Notes under the pieces: model-generated
What the model was told of the DNA's origin: nothing
What the model saw: the letters and a program-made list of their open reading frames with translations, nothing else
The model's database searches: none
Made by a program: the position numbers and the translations under genes
In this document: in pieces, positions 8,781 through 18,312 of the stretch
Numbering within the stretch: the first letter of the stretch is position 1
How the letters are laid out: each line of letters opens with the position of its first letter
Source: Thioglobus_B sp964403565
GTDB lineage: Bacteria > Pseudomonadota > Gammaproteobacteria > PS1 > Pseudothioglobaceae
NCBI GenBank assembly: GCA_964403565.1
Contig: CAYOFV010000010.1
Span: forward strand, 1-28,542
Length of the DNA stretch: 28,542 nt
Direction: 5' to 3'

Positions 8781-9731
8781 TTAATTCGTGTATTTATCTG
8801 CGTAGTATATTGCAGTTTCTAAACTACCTAAAGAAATATTACCAGTTCCAGCAAGATTAAGAGCAGTACCATGATCAACAGAAGTACGAACAAAAGGCAG
8901 ACCTAGGGTTATGTTGACTGCTTTTTTAAAGCCAATGGTTTTAAGTACTGGCAAACCTTGATCGTGATACATTGATAACACACAGTCAATATTTTTAAGT
9001 GCGTCAGGAGTAAATGCGGTATCAGCTGGTATGGAGCCATGTAGATTAAACCCGCTTTCATTAAGTTTTTCTATAAGCGGGTTAATAATTTCAATTTCTT
9101 CTGTGCCTAGATACCCATCTTCTCCAGCGTGAGGATTTAATCCGCAAACGCTAATCTTAGGATTTGTAACGCCAAATGATTTGAGTGATGAATCAATAAT
9201 TCTAATTACTTGCTCTAAAGAATCAGCAGTTATATTATTGCTTACTTCGCAAAGTGGTACATGAGTTGTGGCTAAAGCAACTCTAAGCCCATCAGTTGCT
9301 AGCATCATTACAGTCTTATCAACCTTGCATAAAGATTGTAAAAACTCAGTATGACCAGTAAATTCAATACCCATCTCATTAATAACACCTTTATGAATAG
9401 GGCCAGTTACTAAAGATGAATTTTGATTTTCAATACAGTAATCACTGGCAAGTTCAATACAATTTAAAACGTATTGAGAATTCTTAGCATTAAGAATTCC
9501 TGGACTTGAATTTTCTTTTAATTTAACGGGATAAATACAAATATCACCTTTATTTTTTACCTTATCAGACTCTATAATATTTATATCTAAATTAAGTATT
9601 TTTGCACGCTTAAGAAGTAGATCTGGATCAGCAAATGTCAATAGATTTTTACGCGTAGATTTTTGGGCATAAATTACTGCCAAATCAGGACCAATTCCTG
9701 CACTTTCTCCGGGGGTAAAAACTATTGACAT
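8781..9731 (-). CDS. pdxA: 4-hydroxythreonine-4-phosphate dehydrogenase PdxA
   Basis: PdxA oxidises 4-phosphohydroxythreonine in the DXP-dependent route to pyridoxal phosphate. The 316-aa protein opens with FTPGESAGIGPDL. It has the three metal-binding histidines of the family: His157 in ATTHVPL, His201 in NPHAGEDG and His256 in MYHDQGLP. The substrate-binding segment VTGPIHKGVI is at about 108-117. The gene leads a minus-strand run pdxA-rsmA-apaG-apaH and is preceded by a 231-bp AT-rich gap that must hold its promoter. In classical gammaproteobacteria surA lies directly upstream; here surA and lptD are about 16 kb away on the same strand. Confidence 0.96.
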   Translation of the reverse strand: MSIVFTPGESAGIGPDLAVIYAQKSTRKNLLTFADPDLLLKRAKILNLDINIIESDKVKNKGDICIYPVKLKENSSPGILNAKNSQYVLNCIELASDYCIENQNSSLVTGPIHKGVINEMGIEFTGHTEFLQSLCKVDKTVMMLATDGLRVALATTHVPLCEVSNNITADSLEQVIRIIDSSLKSFGVTNPKISVCGLNPHAGEDGYLGTEEIEIINPLIEKLNESGFNLHGSIPADTAFTPDALKNIDCVLSMYHDQGLPVLKTIGFKKAVNITLGLPFVRTSVDHGTALNLAGTGNISLGSLETAIYYADKYTN

Positions 9732-9962
9732 TTATGTAAAAAAATATTAGTAAAAATCACTATATTATAATGGCAATATATAAGTAATAAATTATATACT
9801 GCAAATTAAAAAAATTATATTTTTTTTAGTTAAAAAACAACAAGTTATGTGCGTTGTTAAAATATACATTAAAATAATAAAAAATAAACATACATCAAGT
9901 AAATTTATAATATAAAATTCCTGCTAAAGTTTGATTTTTTAACTATTAAAAAACACCCGAAT
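9732..9962. other. AT-rich divergent intergenic region with candidate promoters
   Basis: This 231-bp gap separates divergent pdxA (minus) and an RND adaptor gene (plus). It is extremely AT-rich and holds no open frame of note. A perfect -10 hexamer TATAAT lies at 9906-9911 on the plus strand, which would give a leader of about 45 nt for the adaptor gene. Another TATAAT on the minus strand (9769-9764) would give a leader of about 30 nt for pdxA. Neither has a good -35. A small inverted repeat AACAAC/GTTGTT (9836-9841 and 9853-9858) is the only other structure; it may be chance. Confidence 0.45.
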
Positions 9963-11111
9963 ATGAAAGCATCATTTACACCTTTTGTAACCTCACTTTT
10001 TTTAGCACTTTCACTACCATCTCAAGCACAAGGAATTCAACAAAATTCTGATAGTTTTGACTCTGTATACAATATCCAAAAAGTTACAGGCATGTCACTT
10101 GATAAAAGAGCTATTTTAGGTGGCGCGGTTATTTCTTCATCTGAGGTTAATTTAACTGCTCAAGTATCTGGCGATATTTTGAGTGTTAGTGGAAAAGAAG
10201 GTGATATGTTTAAAGAGGGTAGTATATTAGTAACTCTCGAGCAAGAATCAATTCAAGCACAAAGAGATTCTGCATATGCTGAAATTGCATCTGCCAATGA
10301 AGCTCTTAGAAATGCAGGAGTTCAATACTCTCAATCTATTGTTTCTCCAAATTCATCACCAATGCTCGGCTCTATTCCTGGAATGTTCTCAATGTTTTCT
10401 GATCCAATGATGAAGTTTTCTGGACAAGGTAACCCAGAGTTTGACAAATTTGCCAATAGAACTTCTCGCTATACACAATATCAACAGGCAAAAAATCAGC
10501 TACAACAGGCTGAAAACAACTTAAAACAAATTGAAGAAAAACTTAAGGATGCGAATGTTTCAGCACCTTTTGATGGTGTAATAATTGCCAAGAATATTAA
10601 CAAGGGCGATATAGTAAACCCAGGACAACCACTACTTAAATTTGCAAATATTAAAGACTTGCAAGTCGAGGTTAACGTGCCATCTAGACTTGTTAGAAGT
10701 TTAAAGATGGATAAAACTTACCGTATCAAGCTTGATATTGCTAATGTTGTAGTAAACGCTAAACTTTCTCAAATTTACCCAATTGCTGATAATTCAAAAC
10801 ACAGTGTAAAGGTAAAATTTGACCTACCTGCAAGTGTTCCAGTGCTTCCAGGAGCATATGCAGAAGTAGAGATTTTTGAAACTGACTCCGGCGTACTTAC
10901 TCCGGTAATTCCAGAGGTTGCAATTATGTGGAGATCTTCATTACCAAGTGTATTTGTTGTTAATCCTCAAACTAATAAAACAGAGCTTAGATTTATCCGC
11001 CTTGGTGAACAAGTTGGTAAAAATAAGAAAAGTGTTTTATCAGGCTTAAAAGTTGGAGAGAGAATTGTCTCTAATCCAAATATTCTTATGGTTTCTGGGA
11101 TGAATATCTAA
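9963..11111 (+). CDS. RND efflux periplasmic adaptor (HlyD/MFP family), system 1
   Basis: This 382-aa protein is the periplasmic membrane-fusion subunit of a tripartite RND efflux system. It would bridge the pump encoded just downstream and an outer-membrane channel not encoded here. A signal peptide ends near residue 22 (SQAQG); no lipobox is visible. The split lipoyl domain is at about 60-97 (VSGDILSVSGKEGDMFKEGS) and 196-228 (APFDGVIIAKNINKGDIVNPG), with helical hairpin between and beta-barrel domains after about 230. In the middle of the hairpin lies an unusual Met-rich segment at 129-160 (PMLGSIPGMFSMFSDPMMKF), shared with the second adaptor of this window. The pump gene follows after 6 bp. 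Substrate is unknown. Confidence 0.9.
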   Translation: MKASFTPFVTSLFLALSLPSQAQGIQQNSDSFDSVYNIQKVTGMSLDKRAILGGAVISSSEVNLTAQVSGDILSVSGKEGDMFKEGSILVTLEQESIQAQRDSAYAEIASANEALRNAGVQYSQSIVSPNSSPMLGSIPGMFSMFSDPMMKFSGQGNPEFDKFANRTSRYTQYQQAKNQLQQAENNLKQIEEKLKDANVSAPFDGVIIAKNINKGDIVNPGQPLLKFANIKDLQVEVNVPSRLVRSLKMDKTYRIKLDIANVVVNAKLSQIYPIADNSKHSVKVKFDLPASVPVLPGAYAEVEIFETDSGVLTPVIPEVAIMWRSSLPSVFVVNPQTNKTELRFIRLGEQVGKNKKSVLSGLKVGERIVSNPNILMVSGMNI

Positions 11112-11117
11112 CAGACT

Positions 11118-14100
11118 ATGCCAAACCAAAGTCATCAGCACGACGACCTTTCAAAGGACGAAAATATAAAGCCCGACCATATTAAAGAGGTTGTAAAGGA
11201 GCATGAGCTCGGTATTGCCGGCAAGTTAACAAAAGCCTTTATTACTTCGCCATTATCAATAATTATCTTCTTCGCCATGCTTGGTGCTGGAATTATTGGC
11301 CTTATATCAACCCCAAGACAAGAAGACCCGCAAATCTCAGTTCCATTAATTGATCTATTTGTAGAGTACCCTGGAGCATCTTCAGAAGAGGTTTCAAATA
11401 TTGTTGTTAAGCCGCTTGAAAGGCTAATGTCGCAAATTCTTGGTGTCAAACATGTTTATTCAGCTAGTGACAAGGGTCAAGGTATTGTTACAGTGGAGTT
11501 TGATGTTGGTCAAGACATGAATGCATCAATTATTAAAGTACGCGACAAGATGCTTGCCAATCTGGACTTTATGCCACCAGGTGCTAGAAAGCCACTAATA
11601 AAACCTAAAGAGATTGATGATGTTCCAATTATTAACTTAACATTATGGTCTAAATCACTTGACGACGGTCAGTTGCGCTCACTAGGTTTAGAGCTTTTAC
11701 AACAATTAGAAAAAGTAAAAGATACTAACAATGGATTTGTTGTTGGTGGTCGTAAAGAGATTTTTCACATAGATCTATATCCAGGTCGTTTGGCTGGATA
11801 CGATGTTTCAATTCAGCAAATTGCGGGCACAGTAGGATCTGCAAACGTAAGAGAGCATACTGGTAATATTGAGCTTAACGGCTATCACATGGAAGTTTAT
11901 TCCGGTGACTTCTTTACCAAGGTTGAAGACATTGAAAACCTTGTAGTTTCGATTAACGATGGCAAGCCAGTATATATACGTGATGTAGCGGATGTTTATT
12001 ACGCACCTGAAGAAACCAAACATATGGTTAATTACTATACGGGCAAAGCTAATAAAACTGAAGAAAAAGCAACTGGAGAGCAAGCTGTAACAATCGCCAT
12101 TGCGAAAAAATTTGGCACAAACGGTGTAAAAGTTGCTAATGATATTTTGGCAAAAGTTGAGGAGTTAAAAGGCAGAATTATTCCTGACAATGTTGAAGTA
12201 AGTGTTACTAGAAACTATGGAAAATCTGCCAAAGACAAAGTAAATGCCTTAATTAAAAAACTATTTATTGCAACTGGCGCTGTTACATTATTAGTTTGGT
12301 TTGCGCTTGGAGTACGTCCAGCAATTGTTGTAACTTTGGTTATTCCGGTTGTACTATTGATGACTATTTTCTCAGCCTGGATTCTAGGGATGACAATTGA
12401 TAGGGTAAGTTTATTTGCGCTTATTTTCTCAATTGGTATCTTGGTTGATGATGCAATTGTTGTTACCGAAAATATCTATCGACGCTGGCTAATTGATAAC
12501 AAAATTACAATTGGAACAGCTATTGACGCGGTTAGAGAAGTTGGTAACCCAACAATTCTTGCAACCTTTACTGTTGTGGCTGCACTTGTACCTATGGCAG
12601 CTGTGAGTGGCATGATGGGTCCTTATATGGCACCAATTCCAGTGCTTGGTTCAGTGGCAATGATGTTCTCACTATTTGCAGCATTTGTTTTTGCCCCTTA
12701 CTTTATTATGAAATTTGTACCACCTTTAAGCGTGTTACACAAAATGCATGAAAAAGAAGAGAAAGAAGCAAAGGTAATGCATAAGTTTTATCATGCAACT
12801 ATCTCAAAACTTTTCAATATTAAATTCTATGGCTATGGTTTCTTAATCGGTCTAGTTATTGCATTTTTCTTGTCAATGTCGATGTTCTACACAACTTCCG
12901 TACCGGTTAAGATGTTACCACTTGACAATAAATCAGAATTCGGAGTTGTGCTTGATATGCCAGACGGTTCTGCTCTTGCTGATACAGCTTCAACTTTACA
13001 CAAAATGGCTCAAACTTTAAGAAACATACCTGAAGTTGTTGCTATTCAAACATACACAGGAACAGCAAAACCATTTGATTTTAATGGTCTTGTTAGGCAT
13101 TATTACTTAAGACACATGCCATCAGAAGGCGAGCTGCAAATACAACTTGCAGAAAAAGCTGATAGATCACGCTCATCTCATGAAATTGCATTAGAGGCGC
13201 GTGAAGCGGTTAAGCAAATTGCTGCAGATGCCGGCGCTAATTATGCAGTTGTTGAAATGCCACCAGGCCCTCCGGTTTTACGTCCTGTAGTTGCCGAAGT
13301 ATATGGTCCAGACAAAACTACGCGTCGTCAATTAGCAAATGACTTAACGCAATTATTTAAAGATTCAGGCACAATGACTGATATTGATAACTTGATGCGC
13401 GATGAATACCCTGTGATTGACTTTGAAGTTAATACAGAAAAAGCATCTAGATTTGGTGTGAGTGTACAAACCATTAAAGAGACTCTTGCTATGGCTATGA
13501 GTAGCTATAACGTTGGCACAATAAGACTTAAAAATGCATTAGAGGCTTCAAGGATTTGCTTACAAGTGCCACTAGCAAAACGCTCACAATTATCATATTT
13601 AACTCAACTTCCTGTTCCATCACAACACGGAGGCATGATTCCAATCTCTGAGTTAGGGTCGTTTGTATACAAAAAACAAGATGATATTATCTTCCATAAA
13701 GATTTAGCCGATGTTGAATATGTTCTTGGTGAGCCAACCGGTAGATTAAGCGCACCAATTTATGCAATGTTTGCTGTTGACGATTTATTATTAAGATATC
13801 AAACTATTGATGGAGAAACCCTACAAGGTGAGTATCTTGGCCCTCCAGAAGATCAAACTGTTCCTGGATTTGAATGGGCAGGTGAGTGGACTGTAACCTA
13901 TGAGACTTTCCGCGATATGGGTATGGCATTTGGTGTAGCCCTGGTAGTTATCTATATGCTTGTTGTATGGCAATTTGGTAACTTTATAGTACCAGCTGTT
14001 ATTATGGCGCCAATCCCACTTACACTTCTAGGTATTGTTCCTGGTCATTGGTTATTGGGTGCAGAATTTACCGCAACTTCTATGATTGGTTGGATTGCAC

Positions 14101-14627
14101 TTGCAGGTATTATCGTACGTAATTCAATTTTACTTGTTGACTTTACTGTGCAAGAGTATGCAAAAGGCACACCGTTTTTTGATGCAGTTATTAACTCATG
14201 CTCATCAAGAACACGTCCAATTCTAATTACAGCATTTGCACTTGTTGGTGGCTCTAGTGTTATTCTATCTGACCCTATTTTCCAAGGTATGGCGATCTCT
14301 TTACTATTTGGTGTACTTATTTCAACTGTACTTACACTTATTGTAATCCCACTAGGCACATTATCTGCTGGTGAGGAGTCTTGTAGAAATATTGCTGTTA
14401 ATATGGGGCTGTTACCAGGTGATGCTAATGTTGATGAAAAGTACAATGTACAAAAAGCAGATAAACCAAAAAAAGCAAAAACTGAGGGCAAGGCGCCGGA
14501 TGCTAAAAAATGGATAAAGTCAGCACTGAAGAAAAATAAGAATTCTGACGATGATGATGCATCACCAACTGATGAAAAAATTGATACTAATGGTTTGTTA
14601 AAAAAGGAAGATAAAAACGACCTTTAG
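11118..14627 (+). CDS. RND efflux transporter permease (AcrB-like), system 1
   Basis: This 1169-aa protein is an inner-membrane proton-driven RND pump of the AcrB superfamily. A soluble N-terminal extension of about 40 residues precedes the first membrane helix (about 45-64), longer than in AcrB. TPRQEDPQISVP (65-76) marks the subgroup. Proton-relay residues Asp444 and Asp445 lie in ILVDDAIVVTEN. The second half repeats the fold (VKMLPLDNKSEF, then later TSMIGWIALAGIIVRNSILLVDF). After the last membrane helix an 87-residue Lys/Asp-rich cytoplasmic tail (1083-1169) is present, which the paralogous pump lacks. It is cotranscribed with the adaptor and ends at a strong terminator. Drug or metal specificity cannot be told from sequence. 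Confidence 0.93.
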   Translation: MPNQSHQHDDLSKDENIKPDHIKEVVKEHELGIAGKLTKAFITSPLSIIIFFAMLGAGIIGLISTPRQEDPQISVPLIDLFVEYPGASSEEVSNIVVKPLERLMSQILGVKHVYSASDKGQGIVTVEFDVGQDMNASIIKVRDKMLANLDFMPPGARKPLIKPKEIDDVPIINLTLWSKSLDDGQLRSLGLELLQQLEKVKDTNNGFVVGGRKEIFHIDLYPGRLAGYDVSIQQIAGTVGSANVREHTGNIELNGYHMEVYSGDFFTKVEDIENLVVSINDGKPVYIRDVADVYYAPEETKHMVNYYTGKANKTEEKATGEQAVTIAIAKKFGTNGVKVANDILAKVEELKGRIIPDNVEVSVTRNYGKSAKDKVNALIKKLFIATGAVTLLVWFALGVRPAIVVTLVIPVVLLMTIFSAWILGMTIDRVSLFALIFSIGILVDDAIVVTENIYRRWLIDNKITIGTAIDAVREVGNPTILATFTVVAALVPMAAVSGMMGPYMAPIPVLGSVAMMFSLFAAFVFAPYFIMKFVPPLSVLHKMHEKEEKEAKVMHKFYHATISKLFNIKFYGYGFLIGLVIAFFLSMSMFYTTSVPVKMLPLDNKSEFGVVLDMPDGSALADTASTLHKMAQTLRNIPEVVAIQTYTGTAKPFDFNGLVRHYYLRHMPSEGELQIQLAEKADRSRSSHEIALEAREAVKQIAADAGANYAVVEMPPGPPVLRPVVAEVYGPDKTTRRQLANDLTQLFKDSGTMTDIDNLMRDEYPVIDFEVNTEKASRFGVSVQTIKETLAMAMSSYNVGTIRLKNALEASRICLQVPLAKRSQLSYLTQLPVPSQHGGMIPISELGSFVYKKQDDIIFHKDLADVEYVLGEPTGRLSAPIYAMFAVDDLLLRYQTIDGETLQGEYLGPPEDQTVPGFEWAGEWTVTYETFRDMGMAFGVALVVIYMLVVWQFGNFIVPAVIMAPIPLTLLGIVPGHWLLGAEFTATSMIGWIALAGIIVRNSILLVDFTVQEYAKGTPFFDAVINSCSSRTRPILITAFALVGGSSVILSDPIFQGMAISLLFGVLISTVLTLIVIPLGTLSAGEESCRNIAVNMGLLPGDANVDEKYNVQKADKPKKAKTEGKAPDAKKWIKSALKKNKNSDDDDASPTDEKIDTNGLLKKEDKNDL

Positions 14628-14651
14628 TCAAATAATTTTATTTATTCTATT

Positions 14652-14689
14652 AAAAGCCAGTAACTCTTGATGACTACTGGCTTTTTTTT
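14652..14689 (+). terminator. Intrinsic terminator after RND system 1
   Basis: A perfect 11-bp stem, AAAAGCCAGTA (14652-14662) pairing with TACTGGCTTTT (14675-14685), encloses a 12-nt loop and is followed by a T run. It lies 25 bp after the pump stop codon. The A run on its left could let it also act on the minus strand. Confidence 0.93.
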
Positions 14690-14923
14690 ATTTAAGATTT
14701 ATTAAGAATATTTAAAATAATTTATACTCGCAAACAAAAAACACTACCAACCCTAAATCCATCGAAATAAACTTATCTTCTTGCGCTTATATTGCTGTTT
14801 TTAACGATATTTTATTGTTTTTAATCTTAAGGCAAGATAACAATATAAAAGTAGCAAATATTGCAGTTATTAAGATTATTGGTTTATTTTTATAGGTTTG
14901 TGCAATATCTATTAATTCAAAGT
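14690..14923. other. Gene-free AT-rich spacer with an imperfect hairpin
   Basis: This is the core of the 349-bp gap between the convergent RND pumps. I see no coding potential. An imperfect hairpin spans 14813-14845: TATTGTT and ATCTT pair with AAGAT and AACAATA around an AAGGC loop, with a 4-nt bulge (TTTA) on the left arm. No T run follows on either side, so it is not an obvious terminator. It may be a remnant or a small structured RNA, or chance in AT-rich DNA. Confidence 0.4.
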
Positions 14924-14958
14924 AAAAAAAACCGAGACACATTGTTTCGGTTTTTTTT
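14924..14958 (-). terminator. Intrinsic terminator after RND system 2 (bidirectional form)
   Basis: An A run followed by CCGAGAC (14932-14938) pairs with GTTTCGG (14944-14950) and a T run. This gives a stem of about 15 bp with one G-T wobble and a 5-nt loop. On the minus strand it starts 18 bp beyond the stop of the second pump gene and ends in a T run. On the plus strand it also reads as a terminator, so it backs up the one at 14652. Confidence 0.9.
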
Positions 14959-14976
14959 CTTTAAACAGGTGTTGTG

Positions 14977-17900
14977 TTACTCGCTATCTTTATGCTCTTT
15001 TTGAATAAACACTTTTTCACCAGCGCTAATACAACCTAGCGGAATAACTACAAGTGTTAGTAGTGTAGAAATAAACACACCAAATAGTAAAGAGATCGCC
15101 ATACCTTGGAAAATAGGGTCAGTTAGAATTACTGCAGAACCTAAAACTAAAGCAAGAGCCGTAATTAGAATAGGGCGTGTTCTTGATTTTGCTGAAAGGA
15201 TTACAGCATCAAGCAAAGGTGTTCCGCTTCTAAATGCGTTTTGAGTAAAGTCAACCATTAGAATTGAGTTACGTACGATAATACCTGCAAGTGCAATCCA
15301 ACCAATCATAGAAGTTGCGGTAAATTCTGCACCCAATAACCAATGACCAGGAACAATACCTAGGAGTGTAAGTGGAATAGGGGACATGATAATTGCAGGA
15401 ATAGTGAAATTACCAAATGCCCAAACTACCAGCATATAAATCGCAATAAGAGCAACACCAAATGCCATACCCATGTCACGGAAAGTCTCATAGGTTACGG
15501 TCCACTCGCCGCCCCATTCAAAACCAGATTGTTTATCTGTTGCTGGAGCGCCTGTATATTCACCACTACGAAGTTCGATGCCATCAGGTGCTATGTAGTT
15601 ATTCTCTTCTAAAATCTTCTCCACATCAAGCATTGCATAAATTGGCGCACCAAGTCTACCAACAGCATCACCAACTACAAACTCAACATTTCGTAAATCT
15701 TTATGGAAGATGATTGGATCACGCTCAACTTTAACAAACTTACCAAGTTCAGATAGTGGGATGGTTCTATGATCCATAGTCATAATTGGTAAATCACCCA
15801 ATCGATTTAAATTTGATCTTTTATCTAATGGGATAGTAAGTACTATATGTGTCGGCTCTGAAATCATTGAGTTAAATATAGTTGTAGCTTTAAACTCACC
15901 CATAACCATGGCTAGGTGTTGATTAATAGTTTCAACTGATATGCCTTGACGTGAAGCTTTTTCACGATCAATTTCAAACCTCCATGTTTGCATAGAGCTA
16001 CGCATTAGATTATCAACATCAGAAATCCTTTCTGAATCTCTAAAAATTTGAGTCAAATCATCTGCAACCTTTCTTCTAGTTTTAGCATCAGGACCATGAA
16101 CTTCGGCAACTACAGTTTGTAAAACTGGAGGACCTGGTGGCATTTCAACAACAGTTAGTGCAACACCGGCTTTTTGTGCAATAGGCTCAAGTTCTTTACG
16201 CACCATACTAGCAATATCATGACTTGTGCGATCACGTAGAGTTTTATCAGTAAGTTGTACTGCAATTTCAGCTTGCCATGGGAATTGACGAAGGTAATAA
16301 TGACGCACAAGGCCATTGAAATCAAATGGCTGTGCAGTTCCTACATAATTTTGTGTAGCAATTATTTCTTCAATACCTTTAAGTCTTGAAGCGACATCAT
16401 TGGTAAAGTTTGCAGTTGTTGCAAGAGCTGTACCATCTGGCATGTCAATTACAATAGAAAAATTTGATTTATTATCAAACGGTAGCATCTTAACTGGAAC
16501 CGATGTATTGTAAAACATATACATAGCCCCAAAGAAACTCATGATAAGACCAAGTAAAAAGCTTCTGCCATAAAATTTATTTTCAATCAAACTAATGATA
16601 ACCTTACGGAAGAATTTATCCATCTTGGCGTCAATTTTCTCATCACGCTCTTCCATTTTTCTAAGCTTGTCCATGCTTGGAATTATGCGCATTGCTAAGT
16701 ATGGTGCAAACACAAGTGCTGCTAATAATGAAAGTACCATAGCTACGGAACCTAATGCTGGGATTGGCTCCATATACGGACCCATCATTCCAGATACAAA
16801 CCCCATTGGAATAAGAGCTGCAACTACTGTATATGTTGCTAGCACTGTTGGATTTCCAACCTCACGCACAGCATCTACTGCGACATCAGTACTCATACAT
16901 CCTGCCATTAACCAGCGTCTATATATATTTTCTACAATTACGATGGCGTTATCCACCAAGAAACCAATAGAGAAGATTAGTGCAAATAGACTAACCCTAT
17001 CAATTGTATATCCCATAAGCATAGATACAAATACTGTAGCCACAAGTACAACTGGAATAGTAAGTAGTACAACAATAGACGGTTTGATTCCCAGACTTAA
17101 CCAAACAAGTAAAGTAACAGCACCTGTTGCAATAAATAATTTGAATAAAAGATCGTTAACTTTGGTATTGGCACTTAATCCATAGTTTCGCGTAACTTCA
17201 ACATGAACATTACTAGGTATTAAATAACCTTTTAGTTCTTCTATTTCACTTAAAACATTGTTAACTACACTTACACCATTAGAGCCTCTTTGTTTAGCAA
17301 GTGCGATAGTTACTGCTGATGCGTTACGTACAGGTTTAAAATTAGGATTATCGGAATAAGCGTTGCCAGTAGAGAAGGTAACAAGCTGAGTAGCCTCTTG
17401 CGGACCTTCGATAATATTGGCTACATCTGATAAAAATACAGGGGTACCTTTGTGCTGTCCAACTACCAGTTGTTTTAGATCATTAGTGCTAGATATATAA
17501 CCACCAGACTCAACAAACATAAATCTGTTATTTGATTCAACAGAACCAACAGTATGTCCAGTATTAGCAGTTTGTACTGCATGAACAATTTGTCCAGGAC
17601 TAACACCAAATCCAGCTAGACGTTCAGGTAGGATTTCAATACGCATTTGATTTGATCTACCACCATTTACAAAACCAACTCCAGTAAGTGGTATTTGCTT
17701 TAAATGCTGTAAAACACTTACACCTAATATTCTGAGTTGGTCATCCTCAACATCTTCTGACCATAAAGTAAGGGTTACAGAAGGTACATCATCAACTTCT
17801 TTTGGCTTAACCTGTGGAGGATTTATACCTTTAGGTAAGAGATCCAGATTAGATTGAATCTTACTATGTACTTGAACAATTGAAGGTCCCATAGGCTCTC

Positions 17901-18297
17901 CAACTTTAAATTGCAAAGTGATAATTCCATACTCTCTATCACTTGCTGAGTAGACGTGCTTAATATTTGGTATCTCGCTTAATGCTTTTTCAAATGGATC
18001 TATTAGTTGAGATGCAACCTCGTTTGAAGACAGACCAGGAGCTGAGAAAAAAATATCCACCATTGGTACTGATATCTGCGGATCTTCTTGCCTTGGAGTG
18101 GCTATAAGCCCCCAAATTCCTACAGCCATCATAGCTATAAATAATAAAGGAGATAGCGGGGAATGGATAAAGGTTTTTGCCAGATTTCCAGAAAAGCCAA
18201 TATCTTTATCTTTAATAAAGTTCTCTTCTTTGTTTAATACAGAAGTATCTTGATCAATGTCGCAAATTTCTGGTTTTTGCTCTTCTTCGTTATTCAT
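14977..18297 (-). CDS. RND efflux transporter permease (AcrB-like), system 2
   Basis: This 1106-aa pump is a paralog of system 1: the two share TPRQEDPQISVP, VKMLP(F/L)DNKS, the segment VTYETFRDMGMAFGVAL and GHWLLGAEFTATSMIGW nearly unchanged. The N-terminal extension (about 46 residues before the first membrane helix) is acidic. In transmembrane helix 4 the proton-relay pair reads Asp449-Asn450 (FLVDNAIVIVEN) rather than Asp-Asp. The DN form is common in other HAE1-type pumps, so it need not abolish transport, but it differs from the neighbour. The C-terminal tail after the last helix is short (about 18 residues). The gene follows its adaptor by 15 bp. Substrate is unknown. Confidence 0.93.
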   Translation of the reverse strand: MNNEEEQKPEICDIDQDTSVLNKEENFIKDKDIGFSGNLAKTFIHSPLSPLLFIAMMAVGIWGLIATPRQEDPQISVPMVDIFFSAPGLSSNEVASQLIDPFEKALSEIPNIKHVYSASDREYGIITLQFKVGEPMGPSIVQVHSKIQSNLDLLPKGINPPQVKPKEVDDVPSVTLTLWSEDVEDDQLRILGVSVLQHLKQIPLTGVGFVNGGRSNQMRIEILPERLAGFGVSPGQIVHAVQTANTGHTVGSVESNNRFMFVESGGYISSTNDLKQLVVGQHKGTPVFLSDVANIIEGPQEATQLVTFSTGNAYSDNPNFKPVRNASAVTIALAKQRGSNGVSVVNNVLSEIEELKGYLIPSNVHVEVTRNYGLSANTKVNDLLFKLFIATGAVTLLVWLSLGIKPSIVVLLTIPVVLVATVFVSMLMGYTIDRVSLFALIFSIGFLVDNAIVIVENIYRRWLMAGCMSTDVAVDAVREVGNPTVLATYTVVAALIPMGFVSGMMGPYMEPIPALGSVAMVLSLLAALVFAPYLAMRIIPSMDKLRKMEERDEKIDAKMDKFFRKVIISLIENKFYGRSFLLGLIMSFFGAMYMFYNTSVPVKMLPFDNKSNFSIVIDMPDGTALATTANFTNDVASRLKGIEEIIATQNYVGTAQPFDFNGLVRHYYLRQFPWQAEIAVQLTDKTLRDRTSHDIASMVRKELEPIAQKAGVALTVVEMPPGPPVLQTVVAEVHGPDAKTRRKVADDLTQIFRDSERISDVDNLMRSSMQTWRFEIDREKASRQGISVETINQHLAMVMGEFKATTIFNSMISEPTHIVLTIPLDKRSNLNRLGDLPIMTMDHRTIPLSELGKFVKVERDPIIFHKDLRNVEFVVGDAVGRLGAPIYAMLDVEKILEENNYIAPDGIELRSGEYTGAPATDKQSGFEWGGEWTVTYETFRDMGMAFGVALIAIYMLVVWAFGNFTIPAIIMSPIPLTLLGIVPGHWLLGAEFTATSMIGWIALAGIIVRNSILMVDFTQNAFRSGTPLLDAVILSAKSRTRPILITALALVLGSAVILTDPIFQGMAISLLFGVFISTLLTLVVIPLGCISAGEKVFIQKEHKDSE

Positions 18298-18312
18298 AAT
18301 TTAATTAATTCT

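Noticed and set aside
16948..16953. Asp-to-Asn change in pump 2 as a loss-of-function mutation
   Set aside because: The DN form is frequent in functional RND relatives and the rest of the gene is intact, so decay is not supported.
16595..17185. A 196-residue open frame on the plus strand
   Set aside because: It lies entirely opposite the second RND pump gene, has low-complexity Ser/Thr/Ile composition and no family features; it is a shadow of the real gene.
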